A stretch of 7,856 nucleotides of DNA from Saprospiraceae bacterium (GTDB lineage: Bacteria; Bacteroidota; Bacteroidia; Chitinophagales; Saprospiraceae): the NCBI GenBank assembly GCA_014379065.1, contig JACMMM010000710.1, positions 1 to 7,856 of the forward strand. Direction: 5' to 3'. Shown here in pieces: positions 1 through 7,073 of the stretch; the first letter of the stretch is position 1, and every line of letters starts with the position of its first letter. The notes under the pieces are model-generated. The model ran no database searches. It had not been told where the DNA came from and saw nothing but the letters and a program-made list of their open reading frames with translations. Made by a program: the position numbers and the translations under genes.

Positions 1-1389
1 ACGGATTTTTATCCCTGGTGCCGGCAATTGTTCAGCGCATATGATTCGCAATCACAAATGAAGCGCATCCACTATGTGCTCGATTATCAGGCGAACCAAG
101 GCCTGACGCTTGGGATTGATCGAAAACGGCTTGAAAAGGTTATCAACAACCTTATTTCAAATGCCCTAAAATTCACGCAACCGGAAGGAGAAGTCAAACT
201 GTCCATTTTAGAACAAACTTCAAACGACGACGGGCAGGCACTTATAAACATCCGGGTCGCAGACACAGGTCGGGGTATACCAACGGAGGACATTCCGCAC
301 TTGTTCGAACGCTATTTCCAAACCAAGCGCCATGACCTGGCAACAGCGGGCGGCACGGGCATTGGATTGGCACTCGCCAAAGAACTGGCTTTGCTGATGA
401 AAGGCGATTTGTTGGTGGAAAGTGAGTGGGGAAACGGGAGTGTATTTAGCCTAAGCCTTCCGCTGAAAAAGGTGCAGGGCATGGCAGTCCAAGTTCCGGA
501 AGTACCGTCTGAAGATATTCAGATGACTGACCCTGTCCAAGTGACCCAGCCAGAACGGATATCAATCATTCCGTCCGACGGACAAACCACACGAGACCAT
601 ATCCTGTTGGTAGAAGACAACCCCGACATGCAGGCATTGTTGCAATCCCTGTTATCGGCAGATTATCAATTGACGGTCGCCAATGATGGACAGGAAGCAT
701 GGGGTTTATTAGAGGCTGACGAAGCAGGGAGTCTTCAGTTTTCCCTGATCCTGTCCGACGTGATGATGCCCCGCATGGATGGCTATGAATTGCTGACCAA
801 TCTGAAGGCGCACGCGCATTGGCGGCAGACTCCTGTCATACTGCTCACTGCCCGTGCGGAGCAAGACGACAAAATTCAAGCGCTTCGCCTTGGGGTGGAC
901 GATTATCTGGTGAAGCCATTTTCTCCGCCGGAACTCAGCGCACGGATATCGAACCTGATTGCCAATTACCGCAGCCGACAGGCCTTCATAGAGAAAGCAG
1001 TGCCCGATATTTCCTTTGAAAAAGTGGAAGCCCGGGACGAGGTATGGTTGAAGACTATAGAAACTGCCGCGAAGCATGCCCTCGACAAAGGCCTCCCCTT
1101 ACAAGTTGGATACCTGGTAGATGCAGGCGCCGTAAGCGAGCGCCAGTTCTTCCGCGAGATCAAACGCCTCACCGGGCTGACGCCCAATCAATACATCCAG
1201 GAAGTGCGCTTGCAGAAAGCCCGCCACCTCCTGCAACAGCGCGCGTACAGTACGCTCTCCGAAGTGGCCTACGCTGTTGGATTTGATACGCCCACCTATT
1301 TCACCCGAGTGTTCGAGCAGCACTTTGGCAAGCACCCTTCGGCTTATTTGCAGCAGAGCTCTATGCTGGAGCCGGGTGTTTTTTCGTAA
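1..1389 (+). CDS. Hybrid two-component regulator: histidine kinase ATPase, receiver, AraC-type HTH (5' partial)
   Basis: The reading frame is open to the left edge, so the gene starts upstream; the TTG at 28 is not a believable start. Numbering from that TTG, residues about 28-145 are a HATPase_c kinase domain with N box (NNLISNALKFT, 40-50), G1 box (DTGRGIP, 79-85), F box (LFERYF) and G2 box (GGTGIGLALAKEL, 108-120). After a variable linker, residues 191-312 form a receiver with acidic pair E196/D197, phospho-acceptor D244 in LSDVMMP, T274 and K296 in VKPF. Residues about 337-441 are an AraC-family DNA-binding domain with both helix-turn-helix halves (SERQFFREIKRLTG and VAYAVGFDTPTYFTRVF). 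This order is that of Bacteroidota HTCS regulators, which sense a signal with a periplasmic N-terminal part, pass phosphate from kinase to receiver and bind DNA themselves. The sensor and the dimerisation domain with the catalytic His lie outside the window. All key residues seen are intact. The ligand cannot be inferred. Confidence 0.95.
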   Translation, partial: TDFYPWCRQLFSAYDSQSQMKRIHYVLDYQANQGLTLGIDRKRLEKVINNLISNALKFTQPEGEVKLSILEQTSNDDGQALINIRVADTGRGIPTEDIPHLFERYFQTKRHDLATAGGTGIGLALAKELALLMKGDLLVESEWGNGSVFSLSLPLKKVQGMAVQVPEVPSEDIQMTDPVQVTQPERISIIPSDGQTTRDHILLVEDNPDMQALLQSLLSADYQLTVANDGQEAWGLLEADEAGSLQFSLILSDVMMPRMDGYELLTNLKAHAHWRQTPVILLTARAEQDDKIQALRLGVDDYLVKPFSPPELSARISNLIANYRSRQAFIEKAVPDISFEKVEARDEVWLKTIETAAKHALDKGLPLQVGYLVDAGAVSERQFFREIKRLTGLTPNQYIQEVRLQKARHLLQQRAYSTLSEVAYAVGFDTPTYFTRVFEQHFGKHPSAYLQQSSMLEPGVFS

Positions 1390-1402
1390 CGCCCCCGCTC
1401 GA

Positions 1403-1524
1403 TTTGTCATGTCGCAACGAAGTGAAGACACCCACACAACTCAAGTCACTCGAAATGCCCCTGACAAGCGATTCTAAGGAACATGGATTGTGTGGGTGTC
1501 TTCACTTCGTTACGACATGACAAA
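1403..1524. repeat. Long inverted repeat, REPIN/REP-like element
   Basis: Two 37-nt arms, 1403-1439 and 1488-1524, are reverse complements with a single mismatch (C1415 against A1512). They enclose a 48-nt spacer (1440-1487). The arms begin TTTGTCATGTCGCAACGAAG and run into GTGAAGACACCCACACAA. From memory, this resembles a family of dispersed palindromic repeats with the core GTCATxxCGxACGxAGTGA seen between genes in many Bacteroidota genomes. It starts 14 nt after the regulator stop codon. As RNA it would form a very stable hairpin that could end or protect the regulator transcript, although no T tract follows. There is no transposase gene inside, so if mobile it would be non-autonomous. Confidence 0.85.
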
Positions 1525-1580
1525 CCAAAAGAAAGCGGAAATTCCTGTGTAATTTATTGATAATGAATATTTTAACCACC

Positions 1581-1622
1581 TTGGCAGGATTGTTCCTGTT
1601 TTTGGCAGGATTGTTCTTGTGG
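1581..1622. repeat. Two-copy 21-nt tandem repeat
   Basis: Units 1581-1601 and 1602-1622 share their first 15 bases (TTGGCAGGATTGTTC) and match at 18 of 21 positions. The unit equals seven codons, so reading from 1557 gives a duplicated LAGLFLF / LAGLFLW hydrophobic stretch. I do not think this is translated as part of the downstream gene, because a much better signal peptide start lies at 1710. The rest of 1525-1709 shows no gene, RNA or clear promoter that I can support. Confidence 0.6.
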
Positions 1623-1709
1623 CCCCCGGGCACCTTTGTCCCGTTCATTCAGCCTCGCCGTAAGAACATTTTGAACAAAGGTTTATCACCACTGTACCCT
1701 GTCATTACA

Positions 1710-2109
1710 ATGAAAAAGATTCTCTTCTTTTCCTATCTCCAAGTACTGCTTTGTCAGGTGCTATTCCTGATGTTTTTGTCCACTAGCCAAGAGGCACTGG
1801 CGCAAACCGGTTTGAATGACAACGGTCTAATAAACGTTGTCGCTTATAACGGCACCTATCAGGATTACCTCATCCCTGACGACGTTCAATACGCCCAGCT
1901 AAAACTGACCGCACTTGCCGTCAGACCAGCCGTTTATCATTGAGGTACTGGACATGCAAGGCAGGATGGTGTTTAGCCAGGAAGGCGTAGGGATGGAAGG
2001 CGAGAACAGTTTCCCCTTGCGTTCCGGGAATTTTGTACCAGGTGTTTATGTTGTTTATTTCCAATCAGGAGCTTTGAAAGGCCAGAAGCGATTGGTGGTA
2101 CAAGATTGA
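1710..2109 (+). pseudogene. Remnant of a secreted T9SS-sorted protein (internal deletion plus frame change)
   Basis: From the ATG at 1710 the frame encodes a clear signal peptide (MKKILFFSYLQVL..., hydrophobic core, probable cleavage after EALA) and about 45 mature residues (from QTGLNDNGLI to the TGA at 1941-1943). A second frame, open from 1909 to the stop at 2107-2109, encodes IIEVLDMQGRMVF, then FVPGVYVVYF and KRLVVQD. This is the middle and end of a T9SS type A sorting domain. The frames overlap at 1909-1943 and removing one base would join them into 132 residues. The usual PNP-containing first strand of the sorting domain and any functional domain are missing, so the simplest reading is a gene that lost its middle, leaving head and tail joined out of frame. 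A longer frame from 1557 exists, but the signal peptide fixes the start at 1710. A terminator follows 34 nt after the stop. The original function is unknown. Confidence 0.75.
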
Positions 2110-2143
2110 CGATGCTTTTTTATTGTAAATTACGGTAGGAAGA

Positions 2144-2172
2144 GAGCCGTCCCGAAAAGTCGGGGCGGCTTT
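2144..2172 (+). terminator. Rho-independent terminator
   Basis: A 10-bp stem, 2144-2153 (GCCGTCCCGA) with 2158-2167 (TCGGGGCGGC), has one G-T pair and an AAAG loop, and is followed by five T. It closes the transcript of the T9SS remnant, and its survival suggests the gene was once a normal transcription unit. It is nearly the same as the terminator at 6981-7009. The next 220 nt to the start codon at 2394 are AT-rich and hold no gene; I could not place a convincing TTTG / TAnnTTTG Bacteroidota promoter there. Confidence 0.88.
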
Positions 2173-2393
2173 TTATATTGAAACGATTTTAGATTGCCAA
2201 CAATAGTTTTCCTTTAGGGCGTTTGTTAAATTTATTCGTGACGCTTGGTGGTTTGGGATTTGATTGGCTACATTGCACACGTTTTTGCTCTTTCGTTAAT
2301 GTGTTCAGGAGCAATCTATATCTCTACTATGTATCCCCAGATGGCTTGCCTGATGGGTGAAATAATGATTTAACGTTTTAACATATATCAAAT

Positions 2394-3131
2394 ATGAAAC
2401 AAATCTTAAGTTTTACGCTCCAACGTTCAACGCTCCAGCGCACTCCGTTCCTCATTTTATTGACTATATTGGTCTGCGTTGGCCAGATACGGGCTCAGGA
2501 GGAAGAAGAGCTACATGTATCATGTCAGCCAACGCCCGTGTTACCAGGAAACTGTCTTGACGGCTCACGAACTTGCGAATCTTACAGTGAATATACTTGC
2601 TCAGAGGGTTATTGTTGGGCTTCTGGAACTACCACAGCAAATCAAGGCATTCCCTTTAATGGGCTGGTGCAAAATAAAGTCATTGAAATAGGAGGTACCT
2701 ATAGAATCACGCAAAACGTTCGGTTCGAAGACTGCATTTTCAAAATGCGGGGCGATGCGCGCATCCTCGTCAGCCCGGTTGGAACCAAGCGTATGAAGAT
2801 ATTCTTTGCCAATTGCCAATTCTTTGGCTGTAATGAAATGTGGCAGGGCATTGTTGTAGAAGCTTCCGGCGCGACTGGTGGCTTGTATTTTAATTTCGGA
2901 AGCAATAGCGTCGAAGATGCCTACATCGGATTAACACTGGATGAAATACAAACAGTTCCAACTAATGGATACAACATTTTCGACAACGATTTTCGAAACA
3001 ACCATATTGGCGTGAGCAACCTGAGGCGGGATGACTTAGCCTTAAATGCTGTTTTAACAGGGAATCATTTTTTTTCAGACCGCCGAATTGTCCGAGCGGG
3101 CAGGCTCATTGGATACTGTACAAATGCCTGA
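2394..3131 (+). CDS. Secreted right-handed beta-helix protein, N-terminal part of a frameshifted gene
   Basis: The ATG at 2394 opens a signal peptide with a long polar start (MKQILSFTLQRSTLQRT), a hydrophobic core (FLILLTILVCVG) and probable cleavage in QIRA/QEEE. The mature start is acidic and then Cys-rich (C44, C54, C61, C69, C74), suggesting a disulfide-linked cap. From about residue 95, irregular parallel beta-helix rungs begin (FEDCIFKM, FANCQFFGCNEMWQGIVV, NSVEDAYIGL, NIFDNDFRNNHIGV, LTGNHFF). The frame then leaves the fold: after residue 227, at a run of eight T, it reads a 17-residue unrelated tail to the TGA at 3129-3131. The other frame continues the helix directly (QTAELSERAGSLD...). 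With one T fewer the gene would encode a single 960-residue protein. As written, the product is a secreted fragment of 245 residues without a sorting domain. No catalytic motif is recognised. Confidence 0.8.
   Translation: MKQILSFTLQRSTLQRTPFLILLTILVCVGQIRAQEEEELHVSCQPTPVLPGNCLDGSRTCESYSEYTCSEGYCWASGTTTANQGIPFNGLVQNKVIEIGGTYRITQNVRFEDCIFKMRGDARILVSPVGTKRMKIFFANCQFFGCNEMWQGIVVEASGATGGLYFNFGSNSVEDAYIGLTLDEIQTVPTNGYNIFDNDFRNNHIGVSNLRRDDLALNAVLTGNHFFSDRRIVRAGRLIGYCTNA
3068..3075 (+). other. T8 homopolymer at the frame break
   Basis: Eight consecutive T lie exactly where the two frames of the beta-helix gene must be joined. Reading seven T gives GNHFF then QTAELSERAGS, which keeps the beta-helix pattern; reading eight gives GNHFF then SDRR and a stop 54 nt later. 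The upstream frame and the downstream frame are both open across this point (the downstream frame is closed by TAA at 3055-3057). It could be a mutation, a sequencing error, or a slippage site for polymerase or replication. Confidence 0.85.
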
Positions 3132-5277
3132 ATACCCGCTGGCTTTCGCAGGTATTTTCTATGACCGGGTTATTACCACAATCGGTGTCAACCAGCACGT
3201 GCTTTCCAACCTTTTCAGTTGCCTCGTAAATGGGATAGTTTCGAGAAATGGCCGTGTAACTTCGACAAGAAATGTTTTCGAAAATATAGGCTACGACGGT
3301 ATTTGGAGCACTGGCGGCGTTTTATTTGCCGATCATTGTACCTTTAAGGACACAGGTGACATAGGCATCCTTGTGCGAGGGACAGGAGTCTTTAATGCCG
3401 TGCAAAATTATTTTAGTGGTTCGTGGTGGGAAGGGATTCACACTGAAGGAGGCGCAAGCACCCATTCAATGATTATCTACGGCAACGATTTTGATATGGA
3501 CGGGGCCAGATGGACTTTTGGCATTTATGCCGAGCGCCCACAAGGGGCATTCGGTATAAACGCCAGAATAGATAGTAATACATTAGTCTTAGGGAACAAC
3601 CACACTGCCGGGGTCAACTGTATCCGCATTGTGGATAAGGTAGATGCAACGAGCGAAATGCTCATCTTGCAAAATAGCCTGACTATCAACTCGAACCCCG
3701 CTGCAGGCCCTGTAAATGGCATCTACGCTACATTGGGCAATTCCGACAATTTAGTTATTGAAGACAACAACATAGAATATACCGTTGACCAGCTGGGGTT
3801 CGGTATTTGGCTGACCGGAGATCAGGCTATCTCTAAAGGACACATTATGCGCACCAACGAGATATTGGGCACCAGTGCAGACCCTGGCGATGACCCTTTG
3901 ACCTGTGGTTTTCATTCCACGAACGTAAACGGTACCGAGTACTGTGACAATACTGTTGATCTTTCCGTATGGGGCTTCCATTTTTTAGGCGGCAATGACG
4001 TTATGTTTAGGGAAAATCATATTAATCACCATTCTATAGGCTTGGGCATCAATACATCTCCCGCTTTTATAGGCCCGCAATTTGGCCGAGGGAACCGGTG
4101 GTCCACAGACCCGGATGCTGTCGCAACCGCTGCGAGTGTTTCGTTTGGAAATCCATTTTTGTCAGAATTCCGTGTGCCGGAAGACGATGATCTCCCGTGG
4201 CTGCCTCCAAGTGGGAAGCTATTTCCTGATCCTGGAACTTTACTTTGGTTTCACTATAGTGATACGACGAGTTTGGACTACTGTGATCTCCATGCCGAGG
4301 CACTGCCGCGTTCGCTCACGCCCGCTGAAAAGGAGGTGGTTAACAATACGACCACCCTCGGAGGGGCGATGTTATGGGAGTTAAAGCGTGCTACTTATAC
4401 GAAGTTATTGCTCTTCCCCGAACTTCGTCCAAGCAGTTCGCCGGAGGAGACGTTTTTCAACTATTATGCGGGCAGCAGGCTGGATTCACTAGCAAACGTA
4501 TCCCTGCAAGTGCGCGATGCACTGTACCTGTCAAATACCGACCAGGATACTTTGAACGATTACTGGGCCGATGCTAAGCTGGCGCTGGACACATTAGCGT
4601 CCTTCGACGAAAATACGGACTTTTCAGTTCCAGACAGCTTGACAGAAGTATGGTTTGAACTACGCGATACCCTCTTGCAAGATTTTTCTGCCAACGCTGC
4701 TGCCGAAGATTCGTTCCATGTTGCCCGAAACGAGCTAATTTCGACAGCGCTCCAAAGTGCCCTCGAATACAACGCCGAGATCAGTACCACGCAACCCTAC
4801 GAGTCAGCCCAAAAAATACTAAGCGAACTGCGCATACGGCGTTTGCTCGATTTGCCCATGACGGAGGATCTGTATGAGGCTGCGCTCCTGTTAGCGCTGG
4901 ATACAAGCCTTAGGTCAGCTGCCAATCTGGTTGTCGGGCTATTGGACCCTTGCGACCAACAACTATATTCAAATTGGGATGAAGGGCATGAACAATCAGA
5001 GGAGCGTCATGGTAAAAGCGTTGGAGTAACCGGGATTTTGCGCGTTTCCCCCAACCCAAGCACTGGACTGATCGAGTTAAATCTCCCCCCGCACCAAGCT
5101 GGGATGCTCTCCGTGTACAATGCACATGGCCAACAAGTGGTCATGCTCAGCATTCTTGCTGATGCCCTACAATCTACGCTTGATCTTAGGCAGCAACCGC
5201 AAGGGCTATACTGGGTGGTACTAACCGATCCAGAGGGTAAAGTATCCGGTTCTTCCAAAATCTCCATCTTGCGCTAA
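3076..5277 (+). CDS. Beta-helix protein with T9SS sorting domain, C-terminal part of a frameshifted gene
   Basis: This frame continues the gene that starts at 2394; it has no signal peptide and no good start of its own (first candidate TTG at 3088). Numbered as the joined 960-residue protein, beta-helix rungs run to about residue 570 (for example TSTRNVFENIGYDGIW, LFADHCTFKDTGDIGILV, LVIEDNNIEY, MFRENHINHHSIGLGI). Residues about 640-850 switch to a mostly helical, Leu/Ala/Asp/Glu-rich region (TPAEKEVVNN, LQVRDALYL, AKILSELRIRRLL-like segments). The last 80 residues (881-960) are a T9SS type A sorting domain: LRVSPNPSTGLIEL, then LSVYNAHGQQV, then QGLYWVVL and the end SKISILR. The role is probably at the cell surface, in glycan binding or cleavage or in adhesion; no catalytic residues could be assigned. 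Without the first part the product could not be exported, so function depends on the T8 tract being read as seven. Confidence 0.82.
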   Translation, partial: QTAELSERAGSLDTVQMPEYPLAFAGIFYDRVITTIGVNQHVLSNLFSCLVNGIVSRNGRVTSTRNVFENIGYDGIWSTGGVLFADHCTFKDTGDIGILVRGTGVFNAVQNYFSGSWWEGIHTEGGASTHSMIIYGNDFDMDGARWTFGIYAERPQGAFGINARIDSNTLVLGNNHTAGVNCIRIVDKVDATSEMLILQNSLTINSNPAAGPVNGIYATLGNSDNLVIEDNNIEYTVDQLGFGIWLTGDQAISKGHIMRTNEILGTSADPGDDPLTCGFHSTNVNGTEYCDNTVDLSVWGFHFLGGNDVMFRENHINHHSIGLGINTSPAFIGPQFGRGNRWSTDPDAVATAASVSFGNPFLSEFRVPEDDDLPWLPPSGKLFPDPGTLLWFHYSDTTSLDYCDLHAEALPRSLTPAEKEVVNNTTTLGGAMLWELKRATYTKLLLFPELRPSSSPEETFFNYYAGSRLDSLANVSLQVRDALYLSNTDQDTLNDYWADAKLALDTLASFDENTDFSVPDSLTEVWFELRDTLLQDFSANAAAEDSFHVARNELISTALQSALEYNAEISTTQPYESAQKILSELRIRRLLDLPMTEDLYEAALLLALDTSLRSAANLVVGLLDPCDQQLYSNWDEGHEQSEERHGKSVGVTGILRVSPNPSTGLIELNLPPHQAGMLSVYNAHGQQVVMLSILADALQSTLDLRQQPQGLYWVVLTDPEGKVSGSSKISILR

Positions 5278-5292
5278 CCATTTGATGCAGGT

Positions 5293-5339
5293 TACATCCA
5301 GACCTTCCGAGCTCTATCAATTCGGGAGGTCTGAATGTA
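5293..5339. other. Intergenic hairpin (possible terminator without T tract)
   Basis: Bases 5293-5297 (TACAT) pair with 5335-5339 and, after a 1x1 mismatch, 5299-5310 (CAGACCTTCCGA) pair with 5322-5333 with one G-T pair. The loop is 11 nt. It lies 16 nt after the beta-helix stop codon, a terminator position, but no T run follows on the plus strand. It may mark the 3' end of the message or weaken read-through into the gene at 5397. Confidence 0.6.
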
Positions 5340-5396
5340 CCGTTCCTAACCATGCTTGATCGGTGGGTGTTTAATTATTTCAACAACTCCTTTTTT

Positions 5397-6923
5397 ATGA
5401 AAAAGACTATATGCCTTTTGCAAGTCTTAACCTTAACAGTTTTTACCATTTGCGCTCAGGACAAACACGATTATATCTGGACTATTGGTTATGGACAAGT
5501 TTCTGTTGGTTCCAATGGTACACATTTTGGCGGAATACTGATGGATTTCAAGGATGAACCGCTCTCCTTCACACCTCAGAGTTATATTATTGACCGCCCC
5601 AAAGCTTCTATCGCTGACAAGGAAGGGCATTTGGTGGCCTATGCCGATGGCTGTAGGATCTTAAATCGAAACCATAAAATTATGCTTAATGGAGACTCTA
5701 TCAGCCCTGGCGTGGTGTTCAACGAATTTTGCGGGCAGACTAATTATCCATCCTGGCAAGGGTGTATTTTCCTGCCAAAACCCGGCAGCGACAATTTGTA
5801 CTATCTCTTTCATACCCGGCACGACGACGCATCGTGGGCTCCCATGAATCTGTTTTACTCTGTGATCGATGCCTCCGGCGATAATGGGAACGGGAGAGTA
5901 ATTTCCAAGAACAATGTTCTGGTGAACGATTCATTGTTCTTGGGTGACCAAGTTTCGGCCACTCGTCATGCCAACGGGCGCGATTGGTGGTTGGTGTCGC
6001 CCAGGTGCAACAGCAACAGCATACATGTAAGCCTGCTCACTGAGACGGGTGTCGAATACAAAGGCATACAGGATTTTGACCAGATAGGCTGGCCAGTGGA
6101 CTTTCAGTATTGGAGCAGCCAATCGGCATTTTCGCCCGATGGGAGTAAGTATTTTCACAACTCGTTAAGCTGCCTGTCGGCTTTCGACTTCGACCGTTGT
6201 ACGGGCGCAATGTCCAACCCGATTCGTTTAGGTTGGGATTCCCTTCCTTTTGCAGGCAATGGGGTATCTGTTTCTCCCAATAGCCGCTACTTGTACCTTA
6301 CCTCTGGAATCCGAGTGCAGCAGTACGACCTCTGGGCTCCCAACCTTAGTGCAAGCATGGTAGTTGTGGCTGAATATGATAGTACTTTGGCGCCCTTTCC
6401 GGCAACCTTTTTCCAAATGACCAATGGCCCGGATGGTAAAATTTATATAAATACCAAGGCTGACAATCAGGTGCTGCACATTATTCAACATCCTAACGAG
6501 CCGGGACTGGCCTGTGATGTGGAGCAGCACGCCATTTGGCTGCCCTCGCTTTCCAGTGTGCTCATGCCCAACTTCCCCAACTACAGACTCGGGGCTTTGG
6601 AGGGACCCTGCGATACGATTGTGAGCGGGGTGGGCTCTCTTTTGCCGTCTAATGCTCAATCCTTCCGCCTCTTCCCGAACCCGAACGTCGGTACGTTCAC
6701 GGTAGAGATGCTCGGACAGTCCGCCAATGGCGGAGGCGATGGTGAAATTGATTTCATTCTCTACGATGGCCTCGGCCAGTTGGTGGCGCGTGAACAAGCA
6801 GACTTCCGCACGGGCAACATGGTCAAGGTGTTTGAATACGGCGAACTGCCAGCAGGGCTTTACACGCTTGCCATCCAGAATGGTAAAGAAGTGAAGTTTG
6901 CCAAGGTGGTGGTACAACGCTAA
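5397..6923 (+). CDS. Secreted beta-propeller-like protein with T9SS type A sorting domain
   Basis: The product is 508 residues from the ATG at 5397. That start is chosen because it begins a standard signal peptide (MKKTICLLQVLTLTVFTICAQ) and directly follows an AT-rich leader; an in-frame ATG at 5352 would add 15 residues ahead of it. Residues about 25-405 look like a beta-propeller with WD40/PD40-type strands: SAFSPDGSKYF (243-253), VSVSPNSRYLYLTS (290-303) and NGPDGKIYI (343-351). The segment LMPNFPNYRLG (389-399) closes the domain and, from memory, recurs in similar secreted proteins of Saprospira-like bacteria. A short linker leads to the sorting domain, 422-508: FRLFPNPNVGTFTV, then FILYDGLGQLV, then LPAGLYTLAIQNG and KFAKVVVQR. 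The gene is intact, unlike its two upstream neighbours. A surface-attached or released protein is expected; partner or substrate unknown. It has its own terminator and lies 119 nt after the upstream stop codon. Confidence 0.88.
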   Translation: MKKTICLLQVLTLTVFTICAQDKHDYIWTIGYGQVSVGSNGTHFGGILMDFKDEPLSFTPQSYIIDRPKASIADKEGHLVAYADGCRILNRNHKIMLNGDSISPGVVFNEFCGQTNYPSWQGCIFLPKPGSDNLYYLFHTRHDDASWAPMNLFYSVIDASGDNGNGRVISKNNVLVNDSLFLGDQVSATRHANGRDWWLVSPRCNSNSIHVSLLTETGVEYKGIQDFDQIGWPVDFQYWSSQSAFSPDGSKYFHNSLSCLSAFDFDRCTGAMSNPIRLGWDSLPFAGNGVSVSPNSRYLYLTSGIRVQQYDLWAPNLSASMVVVAEYDSTLAPFPATFFQMTNGPDGKIYINTKADNQVLHIIQHPNEPGLACDVEQHAIWLPSLSSVLMPNFPNYRLGALEGPCDTIVSGVGSLLPSNAQSFRLFPNPNVGTFTVEMLGQSANGGGDGEIDFILYDGLGQLVAREQADFRTGNMVKVFEYGELPAGLYTLAIQNGKEVKFAKVVVQR

Positions 6924-6931
6924 GCGCGTAA

Positions 6932-6966
6932 AAGTTAGGGCCTCACTTCAAGTGAGGCCCTAACTT
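6932..6966. repeat. Perfect 35-nt palindrome (17-nt arms, 1-nt centre)
   Basis: Arms 6932-6948 (AAGTTAGGGCCTCACTT) and 6950-6966 are exact reverse complements around C6949. It begins 8 nt after the propeller gene's stop codon. Read on the minus strand, the stem is followed by a short T run, so it could end the converging transcript of the regulator at 7074-7856. On the plus strand it precedes the canonical terminator at 6981. A 10-nt direct repeat (CTTCAAGTGA at 6946-6955 and 6964-6973) overlaps its right half. Confidence 0.85.
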
Positions 6967-6980
6967 CAAGTGACAATCGA

Positions 6981-7009
6981 GCCGTCCCGAGCAATCGGGC
7001 GGCTTTTTT
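6981..7009 (+). terminator. Rho-independent terminator of the propeller gene
   Basis: Stem 6981-6990 (GCCGTCCCGA) pairs with 6995-7003 (TCGGGCGGC) with one bulged T, around a GCAA tetraloop, and is followed by six T. It is nearly identical to 2144-2172, differing in loop and one stem base, so it seems to be a stock terminator of this genome. Confidence 0.88.
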
Positions 7010-7073
7010 GAATTAATCTCGGGATGCCAGCACTCAAGGGGGCGGATGGTACCTGCTTGTTTTGAACCAACTG

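Noticed and set aside
709..1077. 122-residue minus-strand open frame
   Set aside because: It is the reverse of the receiver domain of the left regulator, whose catalytic residues are all intact.
1403..1524. CRISPR repeat or complete insertion sequence
   Set aside because: There are only two copies, in inverted orientation, with no spacer array and no transposase frame.
1557..1709. In-frame N-terminal extension of the T9SS remnant
   Set aside because: It would put 51 residues, including a hydrophobic duplicated stretch, ahead of a complete signal peptide, which would spoil secretion.
1909..1943. Programmed frameshift in the small T9SS remnant
   Set aside because: There is no slippery run or stop-codon context, and the joined product would still lack the first part of the sorting domain, so a deletion explains it better.
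2173..2393. Riboswitch, small RNA or defined promoter in the leader of the beta-helix gene
   Set aside because: The stretch is AT-rich but shows no clear conserved fold; candidate TTTG and TAnnTTTG pieces do not have the right spacing.
5352..5396. In-frame upstream ATG of the propeller gene
   Set aside because: The 15 extra residues include no signal features and precede a standard MKK-type signal peptide at 5397.
6228..6917. 229-residue open frame on the minus strand
   Set aside because: It lies wholly antisense to the propeller domain and sorting domain, which have a signal peptide and recognisable motifs; the antisense product has no signal, motif or sensible composition.
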